DNA of 64,000 nucleotides from JABDCD01 sp964469525 (GTDB lineage Bacteria > Pseudomonadota > Alphaproteobacteria > Rickettsiales > SXRF01), in contig CAYXYU010000007.1 in NCBI GenBank assembly GCA_964469525.1, forward strand, positions 1-64,000, in the 5' to 3' direction. Shown here piece by piece: positions 17,579-28,020 of the stretch. A program made the translations under genes and the position numbers. The notes beneath the pieces are model-generated. The model saw nothing but the letters and a program-made list of their open reading frames with translations, was not told the DNA's origin and ran no database searches. The number at the start of each line of letters is the position of its first letter. Positions within the stretch are counted from its first letter, which is position 1.

Positions 17579-17911
17579 ATGGAAGACCTGAAAATCCTGA
17601 CGGCGACCGAGGCGTCGCGCGCTTTTTCCGAGATGCTGCACCGCGTGTGCTATGGCGGCGAATCCTTCATCATCATGAAGGGGAAGCGGGTCATGGCGCG
17701 CATCCTGCCGCCCGGGCCGGTACATGAGCCGGAAGTGGCGGCGGCGAATGAGGCGGCAGAGGCTCAGGCGCCAGCTCCTCCGGCCGCAATATTATCAGAA
17801 AATCAGATTTTACATTCCGCGTCGCCCTCTGCAGCGCGTCTGAACCACGACGAAGCGGAGTATTTCCGCACCGTCATCGAAGGGTTGCGCAAGCCGATGC
17901 TGGCGGATTGA
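17579..17911 (+). CDS. Phd/YefM-like antitoxin-type protein, unpaired
   Basis: The first 45 residues (LKILTATEASRAFSEMLHRV, then GESFIIMKGKRVMARILPP) match the Phd/YefM pattern of a DNA-binding antitoxin that represses its own operon. The C-terminal 65 residues (Ala/Pro-rich linker, then NHDEAEYFRTVIEGLRKP) would be the toxin-binding part. GGGGAG precedes the ATG by eight bases. No PIN- or RelE-type toxin follows: the next gene is convergent and unlike either. It may be a solitary regulator or a remnant of a toxin-antitoxin pair. Confidence 0.6.
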   Translation: MEDLKILTATEASRAFSEMLHRVCYGGESFIIMKGKRVMARILPPGPVHEPEVAAANEAAEAQAPAPPAAILSENQILHSASPSAARLNHDEAEYFRTVIEGLRKPMLAD

Positions 17912-17915
17912 TTCG

Positions 17916-18509
17916 TTAGCCTCTGCCCGGTTCTTGCGGCCCCTTTTTTTGCTGGCGGTAGGCTTCCATAAACCGTCGCTCCAATTCGAGAATTTTTTCA
18001 TTCTCCATAGGCGTTCCGCTCTGCTGCTCCTCAATGAATCTTACAGCTGCCCGGAGATAGGGATTGATAGCCTGCCTTGCCTGTATTTCTTCATATGTTT
18101 CTCGTCGTGCCTTCTGATGTTCGTCCCGTTGCGTTTGTTTGAGAGCGAGATGCCTATGTACCGACTCAGCGTCGGTAAATCGCACGGCCAGTTCATCGCA
18201 CATCTGTGTAATGGCTTCGAGAGTAATATGCGGTTGGGTTTGACCAGGTTCCATGGCGGCAGGAGAGATAGGGAGTTGGTTCATATAAAAGTTGGGCACC
18301 CCAACATATAGATAGCGCGCTTCCAATTGATTGGAAACAAGCTGGAGGACTGCCTTGCGATTTTCTTCATCTCCGCTTGCAGCAGTGATGAGAAACGCTC
18401 TCCCATTATCCTCTACCCGCACTTTTACCTTACCGATCATAAATTCTGGCGAAGGTGGCGAGGGTTCTTCTTTACCCTTTCTAAATCGATTCCACCATTT
18501 CATCTTCAC
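17916..18509 (-). CDS. Uncharacterised 197-residue protein
   Basis: Unrecognised protein starting MKMKWWNRFRKGKEEPSPP, with a basic, Trp-rich N-terminus. Residues 25-100 look like a small alpha/beta domain (FMIGKVKVRVEDNGRAFLIT) and the rest is a charged helical region, possibly coiled coil (KQTQRDEHQKARRETYEEIQ). GGAGAG stands six bases before the ATG, and a good promoter-like pair lies at 18533-18560. It converges on the antitoxin-like gene with four bases between stops. No toxin fold is recognisable. Confidence 0.6.
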   Translation of the reverse strand: MKMKWWNRFRKGKEEPSPPSPEFMIGKVKVRVEDNGRAFLITAASGDEENRKAVLQLVSNQLEARYLYVGVPNFYMNQLPISPAAMEPGQTQPHITLEAITQMCDELAVRFTDAESVHRHLALKQTQRDEHQKARRETYEEIQARQAINPYLRAAVRFIEEQQSGTPMENEKILELERRFMEAYRQQKKGPQEPGRG

Positions 18510-18532
18510 TCTCCGTTAATATTTTTTCCATC

Positions 18533-18560
18533 ATAGTATAGGCTTGTTAATAAAGAGCAA
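18533..18560 (-). promoter_or_regulatory. Putative promoter of the 17916-18509 gene
   Basis: On the minus strand TTGCTC (18555-18560), 16 bp, TACTAT (18533-18538), about 24 bp before the start codon. Confidence 0.45.
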
Positions 18561-18623
18561 ACCCTATCCAAGGGGCGAAAAATCTGATAGGCTGTCTCTC
18601 TCAACTAATGCAAAGGTAAGTTC

Positions 18624-20987
18624 ATGGCCGACATAAAGAAAGTGGCAGTGCTGGGTTCCGGGGTGATGGGCAGCGGCATCGCCGCGCATGTGGCCAATGC
18701 CGGGCTGCCGGTGCTGCTGCTCGACATCGTGCCCAAAGGCGAGAAGAACCGCAACTTGCTTACCGAAAAAGCCATTGAGCGCCAGCTTGCGGCCAAGCCG
18801 GCACCGGGGTTCACGCACAAGCAGAATGCCAAGCGCGTCACGCCCGGTAATTTGGAAGATGATCTCAAAAAGCTGGCCGATTGCGACTGGATCATCGAGG
18901 CAGTGCTCGAAAAGCTCGAGGTGAAGCAGGAGGTCTATAAGAAGATCGACGGCGCGCGCAGGAAAGGCTCGATCGTTTCCTCCAACACCTCGACGCTGCC
19001 GATCCATGAGCTGGTGAAAGGCCTGCCTGCTTCCTTCGCGCAGGATTTCATGATCACCCATTTCTTTAACCCGCCGCGCTTCATGCGGCTTCTGGAAGTG
19101 GTGAAGGGTAAAGACACGCGCGATGATGCATTCAGGACGATTGAACAGTTCGCCGACGTGCATCTGGGCAAGGGCGTCGTCGAGTGCAAGGACACGCCGG
19201 GCTTCATCGCCAACCGCATCGGCGTGTTCTGGATGATGACGGGATTATTGGAGGCCATGAAACTCGGCATCGCCGTCGAGCAGGCCGACGCGGTAATGGG
19301 CAAGCCCTGCGGTATTCCCAAGACCGGCATGTTCGGGCTCTTTGACCTGATCGGCATCGATTTGATGCCGCTGATCGCCAGGGAAATGCTTGGCACGCTG
19401 CCGAAAGATGATCCGTTCGTGAAGCTTTATCAGGAGCCGGAGCTGGTCAAGAAGATGATCGCCGACGGCTACACGGGCCGCAAGGGCAAGGGCGGCTTCT
19501 ACCGCATGGCCAAGGATGGCGAAAAGAAAATCAAAGAGGTCATCGACCTAAAGACTGGCGAGTATCATGTGGCGCAGAAAAAAATCTCGCTGGCCAGCGT
19601 CGATGCCGGTAAGCAGGGGCTGCGCGCGGTGGTCGAGTCGAAGGATATCGGCGGGCAGTACGCTTGGGCGGTGTGGTCGGCGGTGCTGCATTACGCGGCC
19701 TCGCTGATTCCGGAAATCGCCGATGATATCGCCTCGGTCGATGCGGCGATGAAGATGGGCTACAACTGGAAATGGGGCCCGTTCGAGATGATCGACAAGC
19801 TGGGCACCGACTGGTTCGCGGGCAGGCTCAGGGAAGCGGGAAAACCGGTTCCACCCATCCTGGAAAAAGCCGCTGGCAAAACGCTCTACAAAGTAGAAGC
19901 CGGCAAGCGCCACGCCTTCAGCATCGGCGGCAATTACAAAGTATACCTGCCGCCCGCCGGCTCGCTGATGCTCGCCGACATCAAGCTGAATGCAAAACCG
20001 GTAACGAAAAACCCCTCGGCTGCCGTGTGGGATCTGGGCGATGGCATCGCCTGCCTGGAATTCACTTCCAAGATGAACGCAGTCGATCTCGATATCCTCA
20101 CCATGATCGAGAAGGCGACGAACGAGATCGTGCCGAAGGACTTCAAAGGGCTGGTAATCGGCAATGACGGCGATAATTTCTGCGTCGGGGCCAATCTGGG
20201 CCTGATGCTGATGGCGGCCAACATCGCCGCGTGGAAGCAGATCTCCGAGATGATCCGGCAAGGCCAGCGCGCCATGATGGGCATCAAATACGCGCCGTTT
20301 CCCATCGTGTCATCGCTTTCCGGCATGGCGCTCGGCGGCGGCTGCGAAATCATTCTGCACTGCGACGCGGTGCAGGCGCATGTCGAATCCTATCCGGGGC
20401 TGGTCGAGGTCGGCGTCGGGCTGATCCCCGGCTGGGGCGGCTGCAAGGAGATGCTGGTCCGTCATCTCGGCTCCAAGGAAGTAAAGAGCGGCTTTATCGG
20501 CGGCATGATGGCGACCGGCGGCGCGATGCCCGGCATCTCGAAAGCTTTTGAATATATCGCCACGGCCAAGGTGGCAACCTCGGCGGAAGAGGCGCGGGAC
20601 ATGAAGATCCTGCGCGAGGGCGACCGCATCAGCATGAACCGCGCGCGCGTGCTGGCCGATGCGAAAGCGCGCTGTCTTGAGCTGGCGAATGGCTATACAC
20701 CGCCTGAACCGGCGGCGCTTCACCTGCCCGGCGGCACGGCAAAAGTGGCGCTCTCGATGGCGGTCGACGGCTTTGCCGCCGCCGGCAAGGCGACCCCGCA
20801 CGATGTGGTGATCTGCAAGAAGCTGGCGAATGTGCTCTCCGGCGGCGACACCGACATTTCGGAAGCCATGACCGAGCAGCAGATCCTCGACCTCGAGCAC
20901 GAGGTATTCATGGAAGTGGTGAAGACCAAGGCGACGCTGGCGCGCATCGAGCATATGCTGGAGACGGGGAAACCTTTAAGGAACTAG
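18624..20987 (+). CDS. Fused 3-hydroxyacyl-CoA dehydrogenase/enoyl-CoA hydratase
   Basis: Bifunctional beta-oxidation enzyme of 787 residues. The N-terminal half is the dehydrogenase: NAD motif AVLGSGVMGSGIAAHVANAG, then KDTPGFIANRIG and the helical dimer domain (GLFDLIGIDLMPLI). The C-terminal third (from about residue 470) is a crotonase-fold hydratase: GNDGDNFCVGANLGLML and SGMALGGGCEIILHCDAVQA with the oxyanion hole. The dehydrogenase-first order is the reverse of E. coli FadB/FadJ and common in alpha- and betaproteobacteria. AAAGGT precedes the ATG. It works with the neighbouring thiolase and acyl-CoA dehydrogenase. Confidence 0.93.
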   Translation: MADIKKVAVLGSGVMGSGIAAHVANAGLPVLLLDIVPKGEKNRNLLTEKAIERQLAAKPAPGFTHKQNAKRVTPGNLEDDLKKLADCDWIIEAVLEKLEVKQEVYKKIDGARRKGSIVSSNTSTLPIHELVKGLPASFAQDFMITHFFNPPRFMRLLEVVKGKDTRDDAFRTIEQFADVHLGKGVVECKDTPGFIANRIGVFWMMTGLLEAMKLGIAVEQADAVMGKPCGIPKTGMFGLFDLIGIDLMPLIAREMLGTLPKDDPFVKLYQEPELVKKMIADGYTGRKGKGGFYRMAKDGEKKIKEVIDLKTGEYHVAQKKISLASVDAGKQGLRAVVESKDIGGQYAWAVWSAVLHYAASLIPEIADDIASVDAAMKMGYNWKWGPFEMIDKLGTDWFAGRLREAGKPVPPILEKAAGKTLYKVEAGKRHAFSIGGNYKVYLPPAGSLMLADIKLNAKPVTKNPSAAVWDLGDGIACLEFTSKMNAVDLDILTMIEKATNEIVPKDFKGLVIGNDGDNFCVGANLGLMLMAANIAAWKQISEMIRQGQRAMMGIKYAPFPIVSSLSGMALGGGCEIILHCDAVQAHVESYPGLVEVGVGLIPGWGGCKEMLVRHLGSKEVKSGFIGGMMATGGAMPGISKAFEYIATAKVATSAEEARDMKILREGDRISMNRARVLADAKARCLELANGYTPPEPAALHLPGGTAKVALSMAVDGFAAAGKATPHDVVICKKLANVLSGGDTDISEAMTEQQILDLEHEVFMEVVKTKATLARIEHMLETGKPLRN

Positions 20988-20989
20988 CC

Positions 20990-21089
20990 TATCCCCGCAC
21001 TTGTTGCGGGGTCTGGCCATGTGATAAAAACAGCTTATGAAAATGGTATCCGTTTCTATTGTACCAGACCCTGCAACAAGTGCGGGGAT
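20990..21089. repeat. Long-armed palindrome between the hydratase fusion and DUF475 gene
   Basis: Two 26-bp arms (20990-21015 and 21064-21089) pair with a single mismatch around a 48-bp centre. The arm core is CCCCGCACTTGTTGC. It starts two bases after the TAG of the upstream gene and ends three bases before the ATG at 21093, so it fills the whole intergenic space. Its terminal GGGGA may act as a weak ribosome site for the next gene. Confidence 0.85.
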
Positions 21090-21092
21090 TTA

Positions 21093-22103
21093 ATGAAATA
21101 CTTCTACCTCTCCCACGCCGTCACCATCATCGGAATGGTACTTGCCTACTGGTGGGGCGGCTGGTCCGGTTTCGGCATCGCGGCGCTGCTGGTGCTGATG
21201 GAGGTGACGCTTTCCTTCGACAACGCCGTGGTCAATGCCTCGGTGCTGAAAGGGATGAGCGAGAAATGGCAGCGGCGTTTCCTCACCTGGGGCATCCTCA
21301 TCGCCGTATTTGGTATGCGACTTATCTTTCCCTTGCTGATTGTTGCCTTCGCCACCGGCCTTTCCATGCTCGATGTCGGCCAGCTGGCGTTCGAAAATCC
21401 CGAGGAGTACAGCGCGCACGTACTGGCTTCACACACCGCCATCGTCTCGTTCGGCGGCATGTTCCTGCTGATGGTATTCCTGCACTTCCTGCTCGATGAG
21501 ACCAAGGACCTGCACTGGCTGGAATATATCGAGCGGCAGCTGGCGCGTATGGGCAAGCTCGAATCGGTGCAGGTCATCCTCGCCATTTCGCTGCTGCTGG
21601 TGCTGCAGCATTTCCTCCCCGAGGAGGAAAAACACTCGGCGCTGATGGCGGGCATCATCGGCGTCGTGCTGTATGTGGCGATCAAGAGCCTGATGGGGCT
21701 GATCAGCGCCGCGGGCGCGGCAGGGGAAAAGGCGGTCGCCTATGGCGGCTTCATGGGTTTCATGTACCTGCAGGTGCTCGACGCCTCCTTCTCGCTCGAC
21801 GGTGTGATCGGCGCGTTCGCTATCAGCATCGACGTGGTGATCATCATGATCGGCTTGGGCGTCGGCGCCATGTTCGTGCGTTCGCTGACCGTGTACCTCG
21901 TGCGGAAGGGCACGCTCGATCAGTATGTGTTCCTCGAGCACGGCGCGCATTACGGCATCGGTGCGCTGGCGGCGATCATGCTGATGAGCATGTTCGTGCA
22001 TGTGCCGGAAGTGATCACCGGGCTGGTGGGGGCGACCTTCGTGCTGACGGCGCTTTATTCCTCGATCCGCTATAACCGCAAGCGGCAGGGCAGGGGGGAT
22101 TAA
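21093..22103 (+). CDS. TerC/DUF475-family integral membrane protein
   Basis: A 336-residue protein with about nine membrane segments. The motif LMEVTLSFDNAVVNASVL (about residue 33) and the later LDASFSLDGVIGAFAIS carry the paired SFDN/SLDG acidic sites typical of the TerC superfamily, proposed to be metal-ion (Mn) exporters or tellurite-linked proteins. The start at 21093 is chosen because an upstream extension to 21021 would be encoded entirely by the palindromic repeat. There is no strong Shine-Dalgarno sequence apart from the repeat end. Confidence 0.85.
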   Translation: MKYFYLSHAVTIIGMVLAYWWGGWSGFGIAALLVLMEVTLSFDNAVVNASVLKGMSEKWQRRFLTWGILIAVFGMRLIFPLLIVAFATGLSMLDVGQLAFENPEEYSAHVLASHTAIVSFGGMFLLMVFLHFLLDETKDLHWLEYIERQLARMGKLESVQVILAISLLLVLQHFLPEEEKHSALMAGIIGVVLYVAIKSLMGLISAAGAAGEKAVAYGGFMGFMYLQVLDASFSLDGVIGAFAISIDVVIIMIGLGVGAMFVRSLTVYLVRKGTLDQYVFLEHGAHYGIGALAAIMLMSMFVHVPEVITGLVGATFVLTALYSSIRYNRKRQGRGD

Positions 22104-22126
22104 CTGTTCTTTAGGGAAAAATCTGG

Positions 22127-22132
22127 TATAAT
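22127..22132 (+). promoter_or_regulatory. Extended -10 promoter of the acyl-CoA dehydrogenase gene
   Basis: TGGTATAAT gives a perfect TATAAT (22127-22132) with the upstream TG of an extended -10 element; no good -35 is present. The start codon is 28 bp further on. Confidence 0.55.
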
Positions 22133-22160
22133 AAGGCTTTAGATTACTGAGTAGCACCCC

Positions 22161-23939
<1,779 letters not shown>

Positions 23940-24060
23940 CCGTCATTCCCGTGAAGGCGGGAATCCAGTCCTTCATAAAAGAACGCAAAATGTCTCCTGA
24001 CATTTTGCTACTCTGGATTCCCCTATGATTTTGCCTACTGGCTAAATCCGGGGAATGACG
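23940..24060. repeat. CCGTCATT-family inverted repeat after the acyl-CoA dehydrogenase gene
   Basis: Outer arms CGTCATTCCCG and GGGGAATGACG enclose GGCGGGAATCCAG and CTGGATTCCCC, plus a perfect inner hairpin GCAAAATGTC/GACATTTTGC (23985-24008). The left end follows the TAG directly. Confidence 0.8.
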
Positions 24061-24073
24061 ATAAAACAATGTA

Positions 24074-24841
24074 ATGACTATCGAACTCCTCATTATCCTC
24101 GTTCTCGGCCTGTGCTTCGGCAGCTTCATCACGCTGGCCAGTTACCGGCTGCCGCTCGGGGAAGATATTATCCTCAAGCCCTCGCGCTGCCCGGCATGTG
24201 AAACCAAGCTGGGGTTTTTTGATTTATGGCCGGTGCTATCCTGGGTAACCAGCGGCGGCAAGTGCCGCCATTGCAAAGCGCCGGTATCGGTGCGTTACCC
24301 GCTGACGGAAATCGCCAGCGGTGCGCTGTTCGTGCTGATCTATATGCGCTACGGCGTAACCTGGCAGGGCTTCCTGCTGGCGCTGATGGGGGTGGCGCTG
24401 CTCATCATGATCGTCGCCGATCTCGAGCATTACATCATCCCGGACGAGGTGCACTGGGCGCTGCTGCCGCTCGGTATTGCTTACCATTACGTCATCGGCT
24501 CCTCGTGGGAGAATGTTGCGGCGGGAGCCGCACTCGGCGGCGGTATCGGCCTGGCGTTGCATTACGGCTACCGTTACTTACGCAAGAAAGAAGGGCTTGG
24601 TTTCGGCGACGTCAAGTTCATGGCCATAGCTGGATTATGGCTCGGTGTGCTGCCGCTGGTGCCGTTTTTGTTCTTTTCCGGCGTGCTCGGGGTGATATTC
24701 GGTCTGCTCTGGCGGGCGTTGGGGAAGGGGCCGGTATTCCCCTTTGGGCCGTCCCTGGCGGTGGCGCTGTTCGTCTGCGTGGCCTTTCCGGAACTGCCTA
24801 ATGCCTTCTGGAATATGGGAGAAATCATAAATAATACATAA
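24074..24841 (+). CDS. pilD: Prepilin peptidase/N-methyltransferase
   Basis: Polytopic membrane aspartic protease that cleaves and N-methylates type IV prepilins. The 255 residues have an N-terminal anchor, the methylase domain with two zinc CxxC pairs (CPACETKLGFFD and GGKCRHCKAP), and the two catalytic Asp sites IVADLEHYIIPDE and GFGDVKFMAIAG. It is the only pilus gene outside the 34-46 kb locus and presumably serves it. No pilin gene was seen in the window. The start lies 13 bp after a repeat element with no clear ribosome site. Confidence 0.93.
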   Translation: MTIELLIILVLGLCFGSFITLASYRLPLGEDIILKPSRCPACETKLGFFDLWPVLSWVTSGGKCRHCKAPVSVRYPLTEIASGALFVLIYMRYGVTWQGFLLALMGVALLIMIVADLEHYIIPDEVHWALLPLGIAYHYVIGSSWENVAAGAALGGGIGLALHYGYRYLRKKEGLGFGDVKFMAIAGLWLGVLPLVPFLFFSGVLGVIFGLLWRALGKGPVFPFGPSLAVALFVCVAFPELPNAFWNMGEIINNT

Positions 24842-24932
24842 TTATTTGTAAAATATAAAAATACTACACATAAACATTGAAAATATGGCATAATCACTCT
24901 ACACCAGCGTTTTATTTACTTCAGGGCGTGCC

Positions 24933-26663
24933 ATGACCGAACAGGTCAAATTATCCAAACAGGAAAGCGTCAAGCGCGAGAGCAGTTACCTCAAGGGTAA
25001 TATCGCGCAGGAAATGGCTGACCTTTCGACGCAGGAAGTCTCGGACGAGACGTACGAGCTGCTGAAATTCCACGGCAGCTATTTCGGCTATGACCGCGAC
25101 ACGGCGACGGAGCGCAAGAAAGCTGGCCTCGATAAGGTCTATGAATTCATGGTGCGCATGAAATGCCCGGGCGGGCGGCTGACGGCAGCGCAGTACCTGG
25201 CGCTCGATGTGCTGGCGGAACAATATGCCAACGGGTCCTTGCGCATCACCACGCGCGAGACCTTCCAGTTCCACTGCGTCAAAAAATCCGGCATGAAGCC
25301 GCTGATTTCCGACATCAACCGCCTGCTGCTTTCCACCCTCGGCGGCTGCGGCGACATCGTGCGCAACGTCATCACCTGCCCGGCGCCGATCAGGAACCCG
25401 CATTATAGCAAGCTCGAGGAAGACACATTCCTGCTCGCCAAGCATTGCGCGCCGAAAACCAATGCCTATTATGAAATCTGGATGGACGGCGAGTTGGTAG
25501 AGAATTATCCCTTCCGTCCTGAACCCGCGGCAGACGGTGCGGAGCCGCTCTACGGCCCGACCTACATGCCGCGTAAATTCAAGATTGCGCTCGGCCGTCC
25601 GGAAGATAACTGCATGGATGCGCTGGCCAACGACCTGGCCATCCTCGCGCTGTTCAACGGCGTCGAGCATTTCGGGTATAACTTCGCGCTGGGTGGCGGG
25701 CTTGGCATGAAGCACAACACGCCCAAGACCTATCCATACCTCGCCAAGCCCATCATGTATGTGCCGCCGGAGTTGCTTGTTCCCGCGACCGAAGCAGTCA
25801 TCAAGCTGCAGCGCGATTTCGGCGACCGCAGCGACCGCCAGCATGCGCGGCTGAAATATGTGGTGGCGGAAAAGGGTGTACCGTGGGTCAAGGCGGAGTT
25901 GGAAAAATATCTGGGCCGCGCCATGGACGATCCGGCCCCGATGAATCCCTTTGGGGTGGAAGATCACACCGGCTGGCACGCGCAGGGCGACGGCAAGTGG
26001 TTCCTGGGCGTTCCCATCGAAAGCGGGCGCATCATCGATCGCGAGCATGAGGCCATTCGCTCGGGCCTGCGCGAAATCATCCTCGAATACGGTATGGACC
26101 TCAGGCTCACCGCCGATCAGAATATCCTGCTGTGCGACATCGAAGCGTCGGAACGCGGTGCCATCGAACAAACACTAAAGAAGCACGGCATCAAGCTAAA
26201 GGAAGACCTGACGCCAATGGCGAAGAACTTTCTTGCCTGCGTCGCCTACCCGACCTGCGGCAAAGCGCTTTCTGAAGCCGAGCGCGTGGCTGCGCCGCTG
26301 ATTCATGAGATCGAGCAGGTGATGGAAAAGCACGGCGTCAAAGAGGAAAATATCGCCATACGCATTGCCGGTTGCCCGAACGGCTGCTCACGCCCCTATA
26401 TCGGCGATATCGGTATCGTTGGTCGCACGCCCGACACCTATGCGCTCTATATCGGCGGCGATTTCGAAGGCACGCGGCTGAATGAAAAAATCTTCGACAA
26501 GGTGCCGTACGCCGATCTCCCGCGGGCGCTCGAGCCGATGTTCGCGCTGTGGAAGGAAAAGCGTGAACCACGCGAAGCCTTCGGCAACTTCTGCCAGCGC
26601 TACGGCGTGGCGGCGGTGAAACATGCCGCCATCGATGCGTTGAAAACCGATTGGACAAAATGA
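24933..26663 (+). CDS. cysI: Sulfite reductase hemoprotein (CysI-type)
   Basis: Siroheme/4Fe-4S enzyme that reduces sulfite to sulfide with six electrons. The 576 residues show the ferredoxin-like half with GGCGDIVRNVITCPAP (about residue 143) and the siroheme-cluster cysteines in CVAYPTCGKALSEAER and IAGCPNGCSRPYIGDIG. It opens a six-gene sulfur operon with siroheme dehydrogenase, APS reductase and sulfate activation, which supports sulfite over nitrite as substrate. TGGCATAAT at about 24886-24894 could be an extended -10. Its TGA overlaps the next start (ATGA). No flavoprotein CysJ is encoded beside it. Confidence 0.93.
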   Translation: MTEQVKLSKQESVKRESSYLKGNIAQEMADLSTQEVSDETYELLKFHGSYFGYDRDTATERKKAGLDKVYEFMVRMKCPGGRLTAAQYLALDVLAEQYANGSLRITTRETFQFHCVKKSGMKPLISDINRLLLSTLGGCGDIVRNVITCPAPIRNPHYSKLEEDTFLLAKHCAPKTNAYYEIWMDGELVENYPFRPEPAADGAEPLYGPTYMPRKFKIALGRPEDNCMDALANDLAILALFNGVEHFGYNFALGGGLGMKHNTPKTYPYLAKPIMYVPPELLVPATEAVIKLQRDFGDRSDRQHARLKYVVAEKGVPWVKAELEKYLGRAMDDPAPMNPFGVEDHTGWHAQGDGKWFLGVPIESGRIIDREHEAIRSGLREIILEYGMDLRLTADQNILLCDIEASERGAIEQTLKKHGIKLKEDLTPMAKNFLACVAYPTCGKALSEAERVAAPLIHEIEQVMEKHGVKEENIAIRIAGCPNGCSRPYIGDIGIVGRTPDTYALYIGGDFEGTRLNEKIFDKVPYADLPRALEPMFALWKEKREPREAFGNFCQRYGVAAVKHAAIDALKTDWTK

Positions 26664-27286
26664 TGTATCCCATCGCACTTGACCTTGCCCGCATTCCCAT
26701 ACTCCTTGCCGGTGCCGGTGAACTGGTGACTCGCCGCCTCGCCCAGTTGAAAAAGGCAGGCGCTGCGCATATCACGGTGTTTGAAGGACAATTGCCAGCG
26801 TCTGCAGATATCGCTTCGCACAGCCTCGTTCTGGTAGCGGGGTTACCGCGCGAGGTGGCGGAAAAAATTATCGCGGAAGCACATGCGCTGGGCAAACTGG
26901 TCAATGTCGAGGACATCAGTGACCTCTGCGATTTTTATTTTACTGCCAATGTGCAGCGCGGCGATCTGGTCATTGCGGTATCGACCAGCGGCGCCTCGCC
27001 GACGCTGGCGCGCAAGATCCGCGATGTGATCGCCCGAATGTTCGGAGAGGAATGGGCGACGCGCGTCAGGGAGCTGTCTGACTTGCGAAAAAGCCTGAAG
27101 GCGAAAGGTACTCCGATGACGGAAGTAGTAGCGGCGACCGAGCGTCGCCTTGAGGAAAAAGGCTGGCTGCCTTCTTCTCCTTCCCCCCTTGTGGGGGAAG
27201 GTAGGGATGGGGGGGCTGGTGAGCGCACCCCCTCCCTAACCCTCCCCCATCAAGGGGGAGGGAATAAAAGGACGGACGCGGCATGA
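26660..27286 (+). CDS. cysG: Siroheme synthase N-terminal module (precorrin-2 dehydrogenase)
   Basis: NAD-dependent precorrin-2 dehydrogenase/ferrochelatase making siroheme for the upstream sulfite reductase. The 208 residues correspond to the N-terminal CysG/Met8 module: PILLAGAGELVTRRLAQL, then ANVQRGDLVIAVSTSGASPTL-like sequence and ARKIRDVI. The uroporphyrinogen methylase half is absent. ATG at 26660 overlaps the cysI TGA; a TTG nine bases earlier is possible. Oddity: the last 35 residues (SPSPLVGEGRDGGAGERTPS and following) are encoded by a palindromic repeat (27177-27263), so the C-terminus has been replaced or extended. Confidence 0.88.
   Translation: MMYPIALDLARIPILLAGAGELVTRRLAQLKKAGAAHITVFEGQLPASADIASHSLVLVAGLPREVAEKIIAEAHALGKLVNVEDISDLCDFYFTANVQRGDLVIAVSTSGASPTLARKIRDVIARMFGEEWATRVRELSDLRKSLKAKGTPMTEVVAATERRLEEKGWLPSSPSPLVGEGRDGGAGERTPSLTLPHQGGGNKRTDAA
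27177..27263. repeat. C/G-run palindrome forming the 3' end of cysG
   Basis: A CTTCCCCC/GGGGGAAG hairpin is followed by a GTAGGGATGGGGG stretch and a complementary CCCTCCCTAACCCTCCCCC stretch. The translated product (PSPLVGEGRDGG, TPSLTLPHQGGG) is the type of peptide produced by a dispersed repeat known in many alphaproteobacteria. A related element lies at 61105-61212. Confidence 0.8.
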
Positions 27287-28020
27287 GCCAGGTCTCCCTT
27301 TCCCGCCTGCAGATGTTTTACGGCGATCTCGATGCGCCGCTGCTGCTGCGCGCCATGATCCGCGATGAGTTTCCGGGGCGGGTGGCGCTGATCTCCTCCT
27401 TCGGCGCCGACTCGGCGTTACTGCTTTCCATGGTGGCCAAGGTTGATCCTGCTACACCGATCTTGTTTTTAGAGACGCAGAAACATTTTCCTGAGACGCT
27501 GGACTATGCTAAAGCGCTGACCCAGGTGTTGGGCTTAAAGAATATACACTGGCTCAAACCCGATCCGCAGCTGGTGAAGAATATAGACGCGAACGGCGAT
27601 TTATGGAGCAGGCAGCCCAACCGCTGCTGCTGGCTGCGCAAAGTCGAGCCGCTGAACCGTGCAGTGGCCGAGCTTGGCCTGCAGGCGCTGATCACCGGCC
27701 GCAAGCGCTACCAGACGCCGGAGCGGGCCGACCTGCAGACCATTGAACTCGACGATCGGAGCATTTTCCGCATTAATCCGCTGGCGTTATGGACGCGGGA
27801 GCAGCAGAAAACCGCACTGCATAAACTCAACCTGCCGGAGCATCCGCTTATCGGCAAGAGCTACCTTTCCATTGGCTGCGCGCCGTGCACGGTACCCGTT
27901 TCCACCGGGCAGGATGAGCGCGCCGGTCGCTGGGTACATACGATCGGCATCGAGAACGAACAGAAAACCGAGTGCGGCATCCATCTGCCGGTCGGGGAAA
28001 CCGCGAACTGGAGCGTATGA
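27283..28020 (+). CDS. cysH: Adenylylsulfate (APS/PAPS) reductase
   Basis: Thioredoxin-dependent reductase producing sulfite from APS (or PAPS). The 245 residues contain SSFGADSALLLSMVAK as the nucleotide loop, the paired cysteines RCCWLRKVEPL and GCAPCTVPV that bind a 4Fe-4S cluster, and the catalytic KTECGIHLP near the C-terminus. The CC...CxxC set indicates the Fe-S, APS-preferring type; a CysC kinase domain is nevertheless encoded downstream, so the cell may also make PAPS. Start and stop overlap both neighbours by four bases. Confidence 0.95.
   Translation: MSQVSLSRLQMFYGDLDAPLLLRAMIRDEFPGRVALISSFGADSALLLSMVAKVDPATPILFLETQKHFPETLDYAKALTQVLGLKNIHWLKPDPQLVKNIDANGDLWSRQPNRCCWLRKVEPLNRAVAELGLQALITGRKRYQTPERADLQTIELDDRSIFRINPLALWTREQQKTALHKLNLPEHPLIGKSYLSIGCAPCTVPVSTGQDERAGRWVHTIGIENEQKTECGIHLPVGETANWSV

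Noticed and set aside
21021..21092. Longer DUF475 protein starting at 21021
   Set aside because: The extra 24 residues would be encoded by the palindromic repeat and have no membrane-protein character; the start at 21093 matches the family.
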